From positions 126,541,501 to 126,605,500 of the forward strand of contig NC_090989.1 of assembly GCF_041146395.1 (NCBI RefSeq): a stretch of DNA of 64,000 nt, given 5' to 3'. Below are positions 48,335-60,509 of this stretch, in pieces. A model generated the notes under the pieces. The model was not told the DNA's origin. It searched no databases and saw only the letters and a program-made list of their open reading frames with translations. Made by a program: the position numbers and the translations under genes. Position 1 is the first letter of the stretch, and every line of letters begins with the position of its first letter. This DNA is from Eulemur rufifrons (lineage: Eukaryota; Chordata; Mammalia; Primates; Lemuridae).

Positions 48335-48440
48335 TACATTGGTATCATCTAGGAATCTGTTAGAAATGCAGAATCAGAATCTGCATTTTAACAAGATCCA
48401 CAAGTGGTTTGTATACAAAACAAAATTTGAGAAGCTCTGA
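48335..48440 (+). mobile_element. MER5B-like hAT relic
   Basis: It has 'ggtatcatctaggaatctgt', 'tagaaatgcagaatcagaat', 'aaatttgagaagctctga'. Confidence 0.6.
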
Positions 48441-49574
48441 TTTGAGCTACTGTTATTTGAGGGCCTGTCACTCACAGCTGAACTCAGTCTAACTAATGCA
48501 CCACCCCAGGCATTCCTGGAAGGAATAAACGAGTCACTAAAGTAAAGCAGCTTGTGCAGGGCTCTGCCCAGCATAGGTAGCTAATTATTGGGTTAAATTG
48601 CCTTGGGGGTGGTTTTGTGTTATAGAGTACAGGCTTACGGCCACATTGCCATTGCCCCTATAGGCCCAAAGATGTCCTCTAACTGTGTGAAATCTCAGAG
48701 ACAGAGCAGAGAGGGTGCAGTACTTGCTGGGTAACATACTGGAGAGGTTGTGCAGAAGCCCCTCATTCAGGGTGAGGCAGGGAGAGGTCCTGGGATGGGC
48801 CTCACAGAGCCCGCCTCTCAGCCTCACCCCAAAGGAGGCAGGCCTGGGGCTGGAGGGGAGGGGGTTTTAGGCCACTGTTGCCAAAGCCCTCTGAGTAGGG
48901 GTGGCATGTGCGGGACACAAAGGACCCCTCATACTGTGCACTCGCGTGAGAACAGCCGGGGCTGGTCTCTCGTTCCAGTACTCTGACTGTGGAGGGAAAA
49001 ACCTGGATAGTAGTTGGTTCTGCCGTTGTACTTATCCCCAATTTTCCGGTCCGCCAAGCTTCATCCCTCCTGGTGTGTGACTGATGGGGCTCTCCGCAGG
49101 GCCTCCCATTATGGTCTGAAGGACATAGTGGCCCAGTTTTCTTGGGGGTGCAGGGAGCCTGGTGACGCAGGAACCGTAGCCCATGGTGTGGGGTGTTGAT
49201 GATGGGGAAGGAAGGGGTTTTTCTGAGTGGGGGACCATGGAGGTGGTCCGGATGTGAGGGGTCCTGCAAAGATACCCCAGCCCGGCTGACACAGAGAGAG
49301 TCCTGCAGTGGAAAGGCCAGAACTGACCTGGGCTGCACGTCCCCTACGTGCCAAGCAGGGCTGCATTGCTCCGTGCCTGCTCTCTAGCACTTGTCTGGTG
49401 GCAGGAGCTCACCACCAGACGGCCTTGGGTGGCTGGACTGAGCCCTGCGCTGCATGTGTTCTGTGGGTCTGTCTGTCTCTATGTCTCACCACCCCTATCT
49501 CCCCAGCACCCGGAAGCAGCATCACACAGGGACTAAGTGGTCTTAGGAGCCACGCTGCCACTGCCCAGTCCTGG
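48441..49574 (+). other. GC-rich unassigned sequence
   Basis: Over 1.1 kb with overlapping chance ORFs on both strands (48802-49390). No exon pair with good splice sites stood out. Confidence 0.4.
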
Positions 49575-49700
49575 CTCTAGCTGTTTGTCCATGGACAGAT
49601 GACTTCGTTTGCTGGGCCTCAGTGTTTCCATCTGTCACGGAGATTGTAGGGCTGTTGGGAGAGGCAAATAAGGTGACCCCACAGAGTCCTCGTAGTGAGC
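49575..49700 (+). mobile_element. MIR fragment
   Basis: It has 'ctgggcctcagtgtttccat' and 'ggagattgtagggctgttgg'. Confidence 0.65.
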
Positions 49701-49954
49701 TCCCCAGGAATTGCAGCTGACAGCTCCCCTGCCCCACCCAGCAAGGTCCCACACTGTCCTCCCAGGCAGCTCCGGAGCACAGGGAGGAAGGGCCTGCACC
49801 TGCCAGGAGGCCGGGCATGCGCTGGGGAAGGTGAGGGCAGGAGGTCTCCCTCTCCACCCCTCCCTCCTCAATAACCCACCTCGACAGCCCTGCCCTCCCT
49901 AGAGTGGCATCTCAAGTCACAGCCCTTCAGCTGTCACAGCAAAGCAGAGAAGGC
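49701..49954 (+). other. unassigned GC-rich stretch
   Basis: Nothing is recognised. Confidence 0.4.
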
Positions 49955-50035
49955 TTGGCACCACCACTCACTGGCTGTGTGACTGAGCCTCAGTTTCCCC
50001 AGGTGCAAGGTGGAGATGGAGTCACCTTTGCCTTC
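49955..50035 (+). mobile_element. MIR core fragment
   Basis: It has 'ctcactggctgtgtgactga' and 'cctcagtttccccaggtgca'. Confidence 0.7.
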
Positions 50036-50641
50036 GTTCCCTCTAGGGCTGGCTAGAGCTGAGAGAAGACTCCAGCACTCCTGGTCTCTGTTCTCTGTCC
50101 CCTTCATGGGGCTGTTCAGATGCCACCCGTGTGCTGTTGGCGTCTACACTAGTCAGCTTAGGTCAGGCTGTGCACAGCAGCAAATTCACCCCCAAATCAG
50201 AGCAGGTTCCTTCTTGCTTACACAGCTCTAGTGAGGGCCAGGACCCCCAGGGCAGCTCTCTGCCATGTGGTGGCTCCACGTCCAGGTGCTGCCATCCTGG
50301 AAGCCTCCTTCTCAGCACGGGCTCCGCTCCCTGGAGTGGGGGGAGGAGAGAGCCGGAGGGCTGCACACTGACCCTTGGGTGCCTTACTCAGGAGTCCCAG
50401 ATGCCACTTCTCACGTTGCTAGAATATTCACGTGACTTCACCTCCCTGCAAGGAGGCTGGGAAATGTGGGCGCGCACGGCGACCTGGTGCACAGCAAACG
50501 TCTTGCCAGAGACTCTCTTCCCGTCTCAACCTTCTGGCTTTGTCTTCTCAGCCCATGGGACATTTAAAAGCCTGCACCATGGCTCCAGGCAAAAAATGGC
50601 ACCACCCCTAGGCCATGTCCAGCTGCAGGGGAAGAGCTGGC
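50036..50641 (+). other. unassigned sequence
   Basis: It includes part of a 227-codon chance frame at 50131-50814, which reads through a poly-G run and is not supported as a gene. Confidence 0.4.
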
Positions 50642-50659
50642 GGGGGGGGGGGGGGGGGG
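50642..50659. repeat. poly-G run (18 G)
   Basis: 18 consecutive G, preceded by 'ctggc'. It could form a G-quadruplex and is prone to sequencing error. Confidence 0.9.
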
Positions 50660-52094
50660 TCTCACCAAGGGATCAGTACAAGTCCAGCCTCCAAGTGTGG
50701 AGAAAAGAGTTTAATGACAAACCCAAAGGGACAACCAGTCCAGTGACCAAGGTCAGAGCCAAGGGTCAGAAGCCCCAGACTTTGAAACGGAGTAGGGCAA
50801 AGACAGTCGTGTAGGCTCAGGCAGATCACATCGCCTTCCTGACCTCCTTGTTCAGGGGAAGTTGTCCCTAGTCCCTCCTCTCGTGAAATCCCCTTAATTC
50901 CATACAGTTACAAACAAAAGGGGATTCTGTTTCTCAAAAGCCACCAATCCCTTAATTGGCTCTCCCTGTTACTTGGTTTCTTATAAAGGTCTTGGGACTG
51001 AGCCACACGCCCTCAAGTAACAGATCAGCTTCAGGGACACGTTTTGCAGAGCTGCTGTCCTGCGTGCTGTTGCCGGGGCTGTCTCCAGCCTAGACGCTCC
51101 GCTCTAATCTCTTTTTTAGTTACTAATTTTTTGCTTAAGTCCATTGTTGCCGTGTGGGCGACTCTGACATTTTCACACAGCTCCACATCTTCCTGGGAGA
51201 TGTCATCCTGTCTTTTAAAGCAGGAATTCTTTCAGCGGGATTTTACCCAGGGGCAGAGGTGGCGAGGTGGGAGGACTTCGGGGGCTTGGGCGGGAGCCTT
51301 TTCCAGGCGAGGGGCACCGCAGCCCGGCTGTCCCCAGCCCTGAGCAGAGCCACACACAGCCGATGGGGAGCAGGAGGGGGCAGGAGGGACCCATGGCCCA
51401 CGGCTGGGTTTGCATGTCAGGATCCGTCCTCTCCTGTCCTAACAGAGCTCTGCCTCCTCTGGGGACCCGTCTTGTTTGGAATCCCCCGAAGCACACTCTG
51501 AGACAGGGGTTCAAGTACACGTCGTTATTTAGAAGGTGATCCCCAGAAACTCTGGGGGACGGGTGGTGAGACAGGGCAGGGAAAGGTGCTGTTGTCAAGC
51601 CAGTCAGGCTGTTGGCACTTGGGAGTTTCTGTCCCCTCCCTGGGGAACACCGGGAGACGGTGCAGAACACTCTCCTCCTTACCCCAGCACAGGTGCTCGG
51701 TCTGGTGTTTATCCACCACTTTCCTCCCCTGCTTCTCGGGCAATGGTTCCCCGCGGGTCGTTCCTGCAGGGAAAAGCCCCTGGCGGAGTGGCGAACAAGT
51801 CTGCGTGCAGAGGGGGACGTCCGTGAGCTTTGAGCAAATTCGTCAGTCCCCACGTTCCCCGGCCCTGGATGCACAATGGGTCCCTGGGCAGCCAGGCCAC
51901 CCGAAGTGGGTCAGTGCGGGAGGCTGAGGATTCAGCTGGTTGGTGGAGGGGAGGGGACAGCCCTCCGTGTGCCAACTTGCTGGGCTGGAGGGGTGGCCTC
52001 GCTGTATTGCCACCGTTTGGGAAGAGGCTGCTTTTTACTGATGTCAACTCAGAGGAAATCAGAGCTGAGAGACTCTGATGGCATCGTTTGAGCA
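50660..52094 (+). other. GC-rich unassigned sequence, possibly old LTR fragments
   Basis: Segments 50690-51030 ('gagaaaagagtttaatgaca') and 51505-51720 ('caagtacacgtcgttattta') have an antisense-LTR look, but I cannot name them. Overlapping chance ORFs run on both strands. Confidence 0.35.
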
Positions 52095-52210
52095 CCTCAT
52101 TTTTCTTTCATTTTAATTTTTTTTATTGTGGTAAAATATACACAGCATAAAATGTACCATTTTAACCATTTTTAAGGACATTGTTCTGTGGCATTATGCC
52201 CATTCACATT
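52095..52210 (-). mobile_element. L1M 3'-end fragment, antisense
   Basis: It has 'tttttattgtggtaaaatat', 'aaaatgtaccattttaacca', 'cccattcacattgctctgca'. Confidence 0.75.
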
Positions 52211-53219
52211 GCTCTGCAGCATTTTTTTTTTTTTAAGTCTTTGGATATTTATTCTTGGGAAGAGGGCACAGCCACTGTAGTATATTTTTCAGGGTTGTTG
52301 GTACATCTGTTTACCTGGTTGGGCGACAAACCAAAAAACAGTCTCGTCTGGCTAAGGAGTTGGAAATGCACAGGTGACCACAGCCATCTGGGACTGCATG
52401 CGTGTGCCACCGTGACCCAGACCTCAGGCGCCCACCTCGGTCTGCACCCGTCACACGGAGGAAAACACTTCATCCCAGGCTTGGAGAAGTGCTCGGTGCT
52501 GGGGGTGGAACTTCTCTTGCACCAGGGGCCAAAATTTGTTCTGGCCCTGAAATAGCCCCTGCTGTCTTCCTGGTCTGAACCTTCTGTTGCTCCAGGTTTC
52601 TTCGTGCCCGTCTTATTTGGGAGTGTCCCTTTTCCTGGCTTCTTCAGGGTGACGGCTGTGTGCATACAGACAGACACACAGACACACACATGGCACAGTC
52701 ATTCTCTGATCGAGACCACGATCCACCGCCCCAGCCCTCTCTCTGTTTCCTCTGCCTTTACTGCTGAGCCTGGGGGTCCTCACCCGGGCCCTGGGCAGAG
52801 GTCTTGGCGTTTCCCTGGAGACTCACCACGTGGTGGCTGTGGGCAGTTTGCTTGTCTCCTCGTGGGGCCTGCGCTGTGCTGCAGAGGGAGAGGATGCGTG
52901 TGTCCGGGGTGCACGGGGGTGCGCTGGGCTAGGGGTGTGCGTTCCTGGCTGACACTCTAAAGCCTTTACCGTAATCTCTCCAAGCCGCTTCTGAGAAAGT
53001 GTTCTGGGGTCAGGATCTGGGGTTGGGTAAAAAGGTTATTAGACTCATAAAGGGCTGTGTGTGTTTGATCTTTTGAGGAGTTCAAGGAGTTTGCCAGACT
53101 CATGAAAGGCCAGATGAGCCCTGGCGATTGGCTCCCTGTTTAGCCACCAAAGAGTGTTTTCTGTTTTGTTTTATTTTGTTCCTTTGCAGATTTTAAGTCT
53201 TCCTCCCCTCACCTCTCTT
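52211..53219 (+). other. unassigned sequence
   Basis: About 1 kb with no recognised element. Confidence 0.4.
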
Positions 53220-53221
53220 TA

Positions 53222-53350
53222 GCTGTTTCTTTCTCTCTCATCTCTGTATATCTCTCTATATCTCTGTGTCTCCACATATCTCTGCCTCAGTCTCTGAGTC
53301 TCTGTCTCTCTGTTTCTCTTTCTCTCTGTCTCTCTCTGTCTCTCTCCAGC
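53222..53350. repeat. pyrimidine-rich (TC)n low-complexity tract
   Basis: Irregular TCTCTGTCTC-type repeats; almost pure pyrimidine with scattered purines. It could form triplex DNA. Confidence 0.85.
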
Positions 53351-54929
53351 CCCGTGCAGAGACCTTGGCATGGGACATGGGTGCATCAGGGCCAGCTGCA
53401 ACTGGACACCACAGGGAGACCAGCCAGGCCTGGTTTCTCTGAAGGGGAGCGATCTGTGTACATTTTGGGGGAGAAATCTGGCCACACCTTCTGTCCCAGT
53501 CCCCTCTGCCTCACTGGCCCCCTGGGCCTCTCTGGGGCACTTCAGTCCCAGTTGCCCCCACCTGTGCCCCCACCATGGTGCTATTATTGGTCAATTCTAG
53601 CTCAAAGTAGAGCAGCTCTGCTGTCAGGACGGTCTGGACCGAACGGGGAAGAAAAGACTCTCCAGTGTCAAGAGATGTTTAGGATTTATGTATAGCGAAT
53701 TAATAAAGAAAATATTATATGGGACATCTGACTAGTTTATCTTGATCGCTACATGTCTATGGAGAGATCTGACGGGTCTTGCTGGGAAAACTCTATATTT
53801 GAGGGTCGCTGATATTTGAGCAAAGGTGGCGTCCACGCTTACCATGTGTTGGGGTGGAAAGCCTAGTAGGTGCTCACGGCGCAGGTGGAGAAAGATTTCT
53901 CACGCAGAGATTAAGATATATGAAAGTAAAATTTATTTTATCTTCTTAGAAGGAAAGAGAGAATGGGAAAGTGAAAGAGAGAGGAGAAGGGGTGGGGGGG
54001 GGCGGAGAGAGCACAGGGACAGCCTCACATCCCAAAGAAAGAGAAGGGAGTGCCAGCAGTGAGGCCAAGTGGCTCGTTGATTTTAAGGGGGATGAAGAGA
54101 AAAGAATGGCGATGGTTGTCAGTTGATAACAAAGGGGCAGCAGGATGTCAAAGTCCAAGAGTTGGTTTCCTGCCTTTCCTTGGAGAAGGGATTATCACCA
54201 GAGATGGAGATGTGAATCTGCCTTCCAGATACGGTTCAGGCCTGGAGCTTGTTTACTCAGGAACTCTGTAAAAGCAGATTCGCAAAGAACAATTCTGAAA
54301 GAGAGATTTACATCTCTTTTCCATCCATTCAGTTCTTTTCAGAAGTTGTGCAAAGCAGAGCTCCTGCAGGGTGCCCGTTAGTGAGAGAACTCACAGGATT
54401 GATCTTTAACTGTTAACAGGGGAAACTGTAGGATTAGGTATTTTTACAAAGCCGCCCCTTTTACCATGTATTTAGCGGGGTGTGGGGAGGGTGTACCCCA
54501 GAGCCTGGGGGACCCCCCAAGGCAGCCACAGGAGGTCGTGGGCCCAGGGCTCTCTTGCTATCTGGCCGTGCCCCTAGGAGCTCACTAAAGTCATGACAGC
54601 AGAGGGTCCCGGCGGCGCATCCCGGCAGAGCACGAGGGCTGCCCTCCCGGCCAAGGCCCCAGCACCAGCCGAGGCCCTGGGCGAACAAGTGTGCAGGTTT
54701 GAGGGTGAGGACGTGGCCCTCTGTGGCCTCTGGGCTCGGCCATGAAAGGCGCTTGGGCAGTGGGGACACGAGCAGAATAGTGTCTACATGGGAAGAGAAA
54801 CCCGGCAAGTCTGCGCTGGTGGATGGAATCAGAGGCAAGGCAGCGAGGAAAGCGGCTCAGCCGTGAACAGCAGCCCCCGCGAGCAGATCTGATCAAGCAG
54901 AGGCCACCCGACCCGGCGGCACAGCAGCT
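53351..54929 (+). other. unassigned sequence, with a purine-rich patch
   Basis: A purine-rich G4-prone patch lies at 53950-54055. The stretch 53820-54470 has LTR-like character, but no family is certain. Confidence 0.35.
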
Positions 54930-54934
54930 TGGCA

Positions 54935-54978
54935 GCGTGTGCACGCGTGTGCACGCGTGTGCGCCGTGTGCGCGCGTG
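54935..54978. repeat. alternating purine-pyrimidine tract
   Basis: 'gcgtgtgcacgcgtgtgcac' and similar units repeat twice, then 'gtgtgcgcgcgtggg'. It is a candidate Z-DNA segment. Confidence 0.8.
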
Positions 54979-55194
54979 GGCTTGCGTCCTGGCTGATCTT
55001 CCCCGAGACTCCTATCTGGGGCTGCTCCCCTCCCCTCCCTCCCCTCCTGCAAAGCCGAGACCCCACAGAAAGGGCGGGCACATAACACAGAGCTAGATTT
55101 TTTAAAGCCAGGGGACGAGGAGAGGAAGGGTGGGGTCAGGAAGATGGGCCTAAGCCACTTTCTCTCCTTCCACCCAGGAAGGCGACGGCTTAGA
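54979..55194 (+). other. short unassigned stretch
   Basis: Nothing is recognised. Confidence 0.4.
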
Positions 55195-55585
55195 GATGTA
55201 CCAGCTTTACTCGCAATGGCCCCCAGACTGCTCCATTGTCCCAACCAGACGTGGCACGTCCACACAATGGCATGCCACTGAGCAATAAAGGTGAAGCAGG
55301 AGGATGCTCACTGCCGGGAGGCTAAGTCTCAGCAGGTGCGCCCAGACCTCTGCAAGGCGGCGCTGGCGGGGCCCGCGGGGGCGGTGGGGGCGGGGCAGGT
55401 CAGTGCGGCCCCAATGAGGCTGTGGGGTTGACTTGGAGGGGTGGGAAGGCGTTTTCTGGGTTAGTGGGAATAGTCTGTATCTGAATGGTGCGGAGTACAT
55501 ACATATGTAAACATCTGTCAAAACTCATTGAGTCAAACCTTTAAGATCTACTCTACTGTATATAAACTCTAACTCAATTTAGAAA
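55195..55585 (+). mobile_element. L1M 3'-end relic, sense, with a GC-rich patch
   Basis: It has 'ccacacaatggcatgccact', 'gagcaataaaggtgaagcag', 'aacatctgtcaaaactcatt'. The patch at about 55345-55400 has 'gggggcggtgggggcggggc' and many CpGs. Confidence 0.65.
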
Positions 55586-55944
55586 ATAGGCTGCCAATTA
55601 AGAAAAAGAAAAAAAAAAAAGAGGAGTGGAAAGAGTAGGGTGCGGCCTGGCTTCTCAAGAGTCCCCAGGGCAAATGCAGGCGCCCACCACGCTAAACCCG
55701 GCCTGCCCAGCACGGTGCCCACCGCTCAGCGGGGGCTGCCTGGTGGGGTGGGCCGAGTTTGGGAGCGAGGCTCCCTCAGTCGTGCCTGGTGCCACACGGG
55801 CTCATCCTAGGCCCGCCCTGGCGTGGCCCTGTGGACAGAACTTCCCAGGTTTTAAGAGAACCATAAATCCTGATTTTCATGTAGAATCTTTCTGTTTTTA
55901 ATATTGGCAGCTAATGCCTAAATTTCAAAACGCCTAGTGGACCT
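55586..55944 (+). other. unassigned sequence
   Basis: It begins with an A-run at 55600-55620. Nothing else is recognised. Confidence 0.4.
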
Positions 55945-56252
55945 CAAAACACGCAGAAGCTGACCCCTGTAATCCCAATGCTTGGGGAGACTGAAGTGGG
56001 TGGATCGCTGGAAGCACAAGTTCAAGACCAGCCTGGGCAATGTAGCAAGACCCCGTTTCTACAAAATATTAAAAAATTAGCTGGGCGTGGCGGCACACAC
56101 CTGTAGTCCTACCTACTCAAGAGGCTGAGGCGGGAGAATTGCTTGAGCCCAGGAGGTAGACGTTACACTGAGCTATGACCTCGCCACTGCACTGCAGCCT
56201 GGGCAACACAGGGAGACCCTGTCTCTCAAAAACAAAAACAAAAACAAAAACG
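55945..56252 (+). mobile_element. AluJ-type dimer
   Basis: An older Alu: 'cctgtaatcccaatgcttgg', 'aaaaattagctgggcgtggc', 'gaggcgggagaattgcttga', with an (AAAAAC)n tail. It lacks the strepsirrhine right-arm segment. Confidence 0.88.
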
Positions 56253-57495
56253 CATCAGGCCCTGTTGCCACTGCACTGCCTTGTCCTTAAAAGCTTTATC
56301 CTCAAAGTGGTTCAGGTGACCTCAGGCCTATTGGAGGTTCCTATATGTTTGGGGTGCACCATAAATTCTGGGGTCACAGGACTTTTAACCCAGTCGCACA
56401 GGTAGTTGGTGGCAAGATCAGGAGCCTGCACCCCTCTGACCTCACCACCTCTGAGCTTGGGATTTGAGCTTCCCAGCAGGAGTTTCTCCTGGATCAGATT
56501 CCTCACAAACCCACATTCCCTCCAGGAGGCACAAGAGGTTCGCAGGTCAGCATTAAGGGATAGCAAATGGGCCGCCCACGTCATGCTGCGCAGGTAGACG
56601 GGGGCATTGAGCCAGACTCAGAAAGAAAACATTTGTCCCAGCAAATCGCATTAAGTGCTTCCCATCTGGAGTGGACTGAGCAGCTCCTGCTATCACGGGG
56701 AGGTGTAGAAGTTGACATTTGCATCAGAAGAGGCTGCTGCCTTTACAGAGGCCGCCTGGGAGCCCTCAGATCTCTGGGGAGGGGAGACAAGGCGCGTTTG
56801 CTGGGGAGATGGGGAGAGTGAGGAGTCTCCAGTAGGCCTGGAGCCAAACTCCTCACCAGCCAGCTTGTCCCCAAGTGCCTGGGTGTCAGATTAAACTGAC
56901 AACCTCTGAGGGAGGGCAGGTGTGATGTGGATAGGAGTAGGGACAGTGGGGACGCTGAGGCAGGAAGTGGCTGAGAGCTGGCCTCGTACACACCCACACT
57001 GAAGAGGGTGCGGTTGCTGCGACTGCTTCAAGGGAAAGTCATTGCTCACGTGCAAGCTGTTTCTCAAGTGAGCACTCCCTGAGACCCTGCCGTGCCGGGG
57101 CCTTCGTCCTTTCCACTCTCATTATGACCCCAGCAGGGAGGTCCCGCGACTCCCATTTTACTGATGGGCCTTAATTTCTAGCGTTGTGGGACGGTTTTGC
57201 AAAGTCAGCTGCTGTCAGGAATCAGCCCTGCCCCTCAAACTGCTGTGGACAAGGAGACTAGATGGCCAAACCTTTTAGGTGTGTTTGAGTACATAATACA
57301 TAACTCAGGGCGATGGATGATGGCCTCCTGCAGGGACCCAGTGACATTTCCACACCTGTCATTGCTACTCAAGGTCTTCCTGACTCTCAGTTGTGTTACA
57401 GACATTTGTGTTGCTCTGCGTATTATATCCAGATAAGTGAAGATTTGTATATGAGGTTGGAACAATATATATAAAAAATCTATTTGCTGGGGGGT
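56253..57495 (+). other. unassigned sequence with a MIR fragment
   Basis: A possible antisense MIR is at 57070-57185. Nothing else is recognised. Confidence 0.4.
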
Positions 57496-57496
57496 A

Positions 57497-57521
57497 ATAT
57501 ATATATATATATATATATATT
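57497..57521. repeat. (AT)n microsatellite
   Basis: A pure AT run of about 25 bases. Confidence 0.9.
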
Positions 57522-57599
57522 TTAAGTTATTAAGTATGAAATGTCCAATTTCCTTAAGTACTAAGTTTGACAGTTGATATCTCTGACATTTCACTTTGA

Positions 57600-57979
<380 letters not shown>

Positions 57980-57984
57980 CTCAT

Positions 57985-59142
57985 TCTTTCAAATGCATGT
58001 TTTGATTTGTGATTATCTTTCAAATTTTTGTAGAACAATTTTTGTACAACCATAAATAAGTCAAAGATTCGTATTATTTTCAACTATGAATTCCGTCACA
58101 AAACCAATACAACACAGACAGCTCAAAATACCAACAAAGTGTTTGGAAAGGATGGGGCTAAAGAACACACAGTACATCAATGGTTTAACAAGTTGTTATG
58201 GTAATTTTAATCCTAAAAATGAACCACGTGGAAGACCTGAGATCAAGGTAGATAATTATAAATTAAAAAGTGTAGTGGAAGCAAATTTGTTTCAACCTAC
58301 ATATAAATTAACAACAAGGTTTGACATTACTATTCTAACAATATTAGACCATTTAAAACAAATTGACAAGGTAAAAAAGCTGGTAGATGTGTACTACATA
58401 AATCAAACAAACGTCAAAAGAAAAGTCATCTCAAAACTTGTCTTTCTTTGCTGTCATGACATAGAGGCAAACCACTTCTACACCATATTGTTACATGTGA
58501 TAAAAAATAGATTCTTGTTGACAATTGCAAGCGTTCGGCACAACGATTGGATAAAGATGAAATGCCAAAGCACAGTCCAAAACTGAATATTCATCAAAAA
58601 AAGCTAATGGTGTCAGTTTGGTGGTCCAGTGCTGGTATTATCCACTACAGCTTCATGAAACCTGGTCAATCGATTACAGCAGATGTCTGCTGCAACCAAT
58701 TGGATGAGATGATGAGGCTGCTTGTGATTAAGCAGCTGAATTTGGTCAGTAGAGACAGGCCAATCCTCTCGCAAAGCAACCCTTGACCACATGTAGCACA
58801 AATGACGCTGCTCAAACAACAGAGGCTGGACTTGGAAACCCTCTGTCATCTGCCGTATTCACCAGACCTTGCACCAACTGACTACCACTTCTTCCAGGCT
58901 TTGGACCACTTCTTGCAAGGAAAAATATTCAATTGTCAACAAGCTGTGGAAAACTCCTTTGCGATTTCATCTCTACTCGCTCTCCAGGCTTCTTCGCTGC
59001 TGGTATAAACAAGCTGCTGTTAAGATGCCAAAATTGTGTGTATAGTTTAGGTGTATACTTTCATTAATTGTACTGCTTGTTTGAGATGTGATAAACTACA
59101 CTTTTGATTCAAAATGGGACATTTCATATTTAATAACCTAAG
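57985..59142 (+). mobile_element. mariner element, Hsmar2-like
   Basis: It contains three translated blocks that match a mariner transposase of the Hsmar2 kind (see the pseudogene entry), in the sense orientation, with AT-rich flanks. Exact inverted ends are not clear. Confidence 0.8.
58086..59008 (+). pseudogene. mariner transposase pseudogene
   Basis: Three blocks in different frames match a mariner transposase: 58086-58586 (DNA-binding part and start of the catalytic part, 'ILDHLKQIDKVKKL'), 58547-58786 ('IHQKKLMVSVWWSSAGIIHY', 'VCCNQLDEMM') and 58802-59008 ('LPYSPDLAPTDYHFF'). The third catalytic Asp in 'SPDLAPTD' is present. The second sits where family members have 'DNARPH', and here the residues are 'QSNP' followed by a stop. 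The first is in a decayed stretch. It is not functional. Confidence 0.85.
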
Positions 59143-59149
59143 AGATTCC

Positions 59150-59805
59150 ATGCCTGAAAGGCCATGTAAGATGCTGTACACAGATATTATTAGCAGCTTT
59201 ATTTGTAACAGCCCAAGGTACAAACAGCCCAAATGTTCTTCAGTGAGTGAATAGTCACTGTGGCATGTCCACACCATAGAATGCTATGAAGCTAAAATAA
59301 AGGAATGAATTATTAACAACTTGGATGGATCTCAAGAGCATTAGGCCAAGTGAGAAAAGCCAATCCCTGAAGGTCGCATGCTGTATAATAACTCCATTTA
59401 TATGACATTCTCAAAATGACAAAACAGTGGTGGTGGGGAACAGGTCACCAGTTACTAGGGGTGGGGGGTTGTAGGGAGGTGTGACTGTAAGGTGGGAACA
59501 TGAGGGAGTTTCTTAACGGTGATGGAATTTTCTGAATCTTGATTGTGGTGGCAGCTACACAAATCTATACATGGGATAAAATTTCATGGAACTATGACAA
59601 CAACAACAACAACAACAAAAAAGGGTGCATGTAAAAATGGGTGAAATCTGAATAAGGTCTGCAGTGTACCTAATAGTAATTAGCCGTGGGCCAGACGTGG
59701 TGGCTCACACCTGTAATCCTAGCACTCTGGGAGGCTGAGGCGGGAGGTCGCTTGAGGTCAGGAGTTCAAGACCAGCCTGAGCAATAGCGAGACCCTGCCT
59801 CTACT

Positions 59806-59838
<33 letters not shown>

Positions 59839-60019
59839 TTAGCCAGACAACTAAAACCAGAAAAAGTTAGCTGGGCATGGTGGCACATGCCTGTAGTCCC
59901 AGCTACTCAGGAGGCTGAGGCAGGAGGATCGCTTGAGCCCAGGAGTTTGAGGTTGCTGTGAGCTAGGCTGACGCCACAGCACTCACTCTAGCCCAGGCAA
60001 CAAAGCAAGACTCTGTCTC

Positions 60020-60051
<32 letters not shown>

Positions 60052-60205
60052 GCCGCTAAGCGATGTCTGTTTCCTGGTCTTCATCACTGTACTGTGGCCA
60101 AGTAAGACATTAGCAATGGAGGAAGCTGGGTGAAGGGTACATAGGAATTCTCTGCACACTATTTTTGCAACTTCTATATGTATCTACAATTATTTGCAAA
60201 AGAAA
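59150..60205 (+). mobile_element. L1M 3' end, sense, split by an Alu
   Basis: The left part has 'gatattattagcagctttat', 'agaatgctatgaagctaaaa', 'gattgtggtggcagctacac'. The right part, 60049-60205, has 'ggtgaagggtacataggaat' and 'ctacaattatttgcaaaaga'. The Alu at 59687-60048 splits it. Confidence 0.8.
59687..60048 (+). mobile_element. Alu dimer with internal A-rich expansion
   Basis: It runs from 'gggccagacgtggtggctca' to a run of about 29 A. The middle has a long (AAAAG)n expansion at 59806-59836, then 'ccagacaactaaaaccagaa', a shortened strepsirrhine-type segment. A 'tagccg' duplication is at each side. Confidence 0.9.
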
Positions 60206-60509
60206 AAGTTAAATTAATTTGTTAAAAGCCTATATAAGAAAGCCAATAATAACAATTTCTGGATTATCTTGTGTTCTGAATTATATCTACCATCCTTCCC
60301 TTCCAATTGTAAGTTTTCCATTTATGTATAATATTGCCATATAATTTAATATACCTTTGTGGCCCATAAAATAATTTTCCCCAGTTCTCCTTTCTTTTTA
60401 TTATTACTATAATTATAAAAATAATTATTATTCATCATGATTCTTCTGAACTCTTTTATGTACTCAAACCAATGCCCCAGATCTACAATAGCTGTGAGAC
60501 CAGAGGAGG
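60206..60509 (+). other. unassigned AT-rich stretch
   Basis: Nothing is recognised. Confidence 0.4.

Noticed and set aside
48802..49338. 178-codon minus frame
   Set aside because: GC-rich chance frame with overlapping frames on the other strand and no recognised family.
50131..50814. 227-codon open frame on the + strand
   Set aside because: It reads through an 18-G run (a string of glycines), has no family resemblance, and lies in GC-rich sequence where long chance frames are expected.
51215..51874. 219-codon minus frame with overlapping + frames
   Set aside because: Open frames overlap on both strands, no domain is seen, and no splice context fits an exon.
54591..55265. 224-codon open frame on the minus strand
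   Set aside because: It overlaps an L1 3'-end relic and a GC-repeat tract, and the composition is that of a chance frame.
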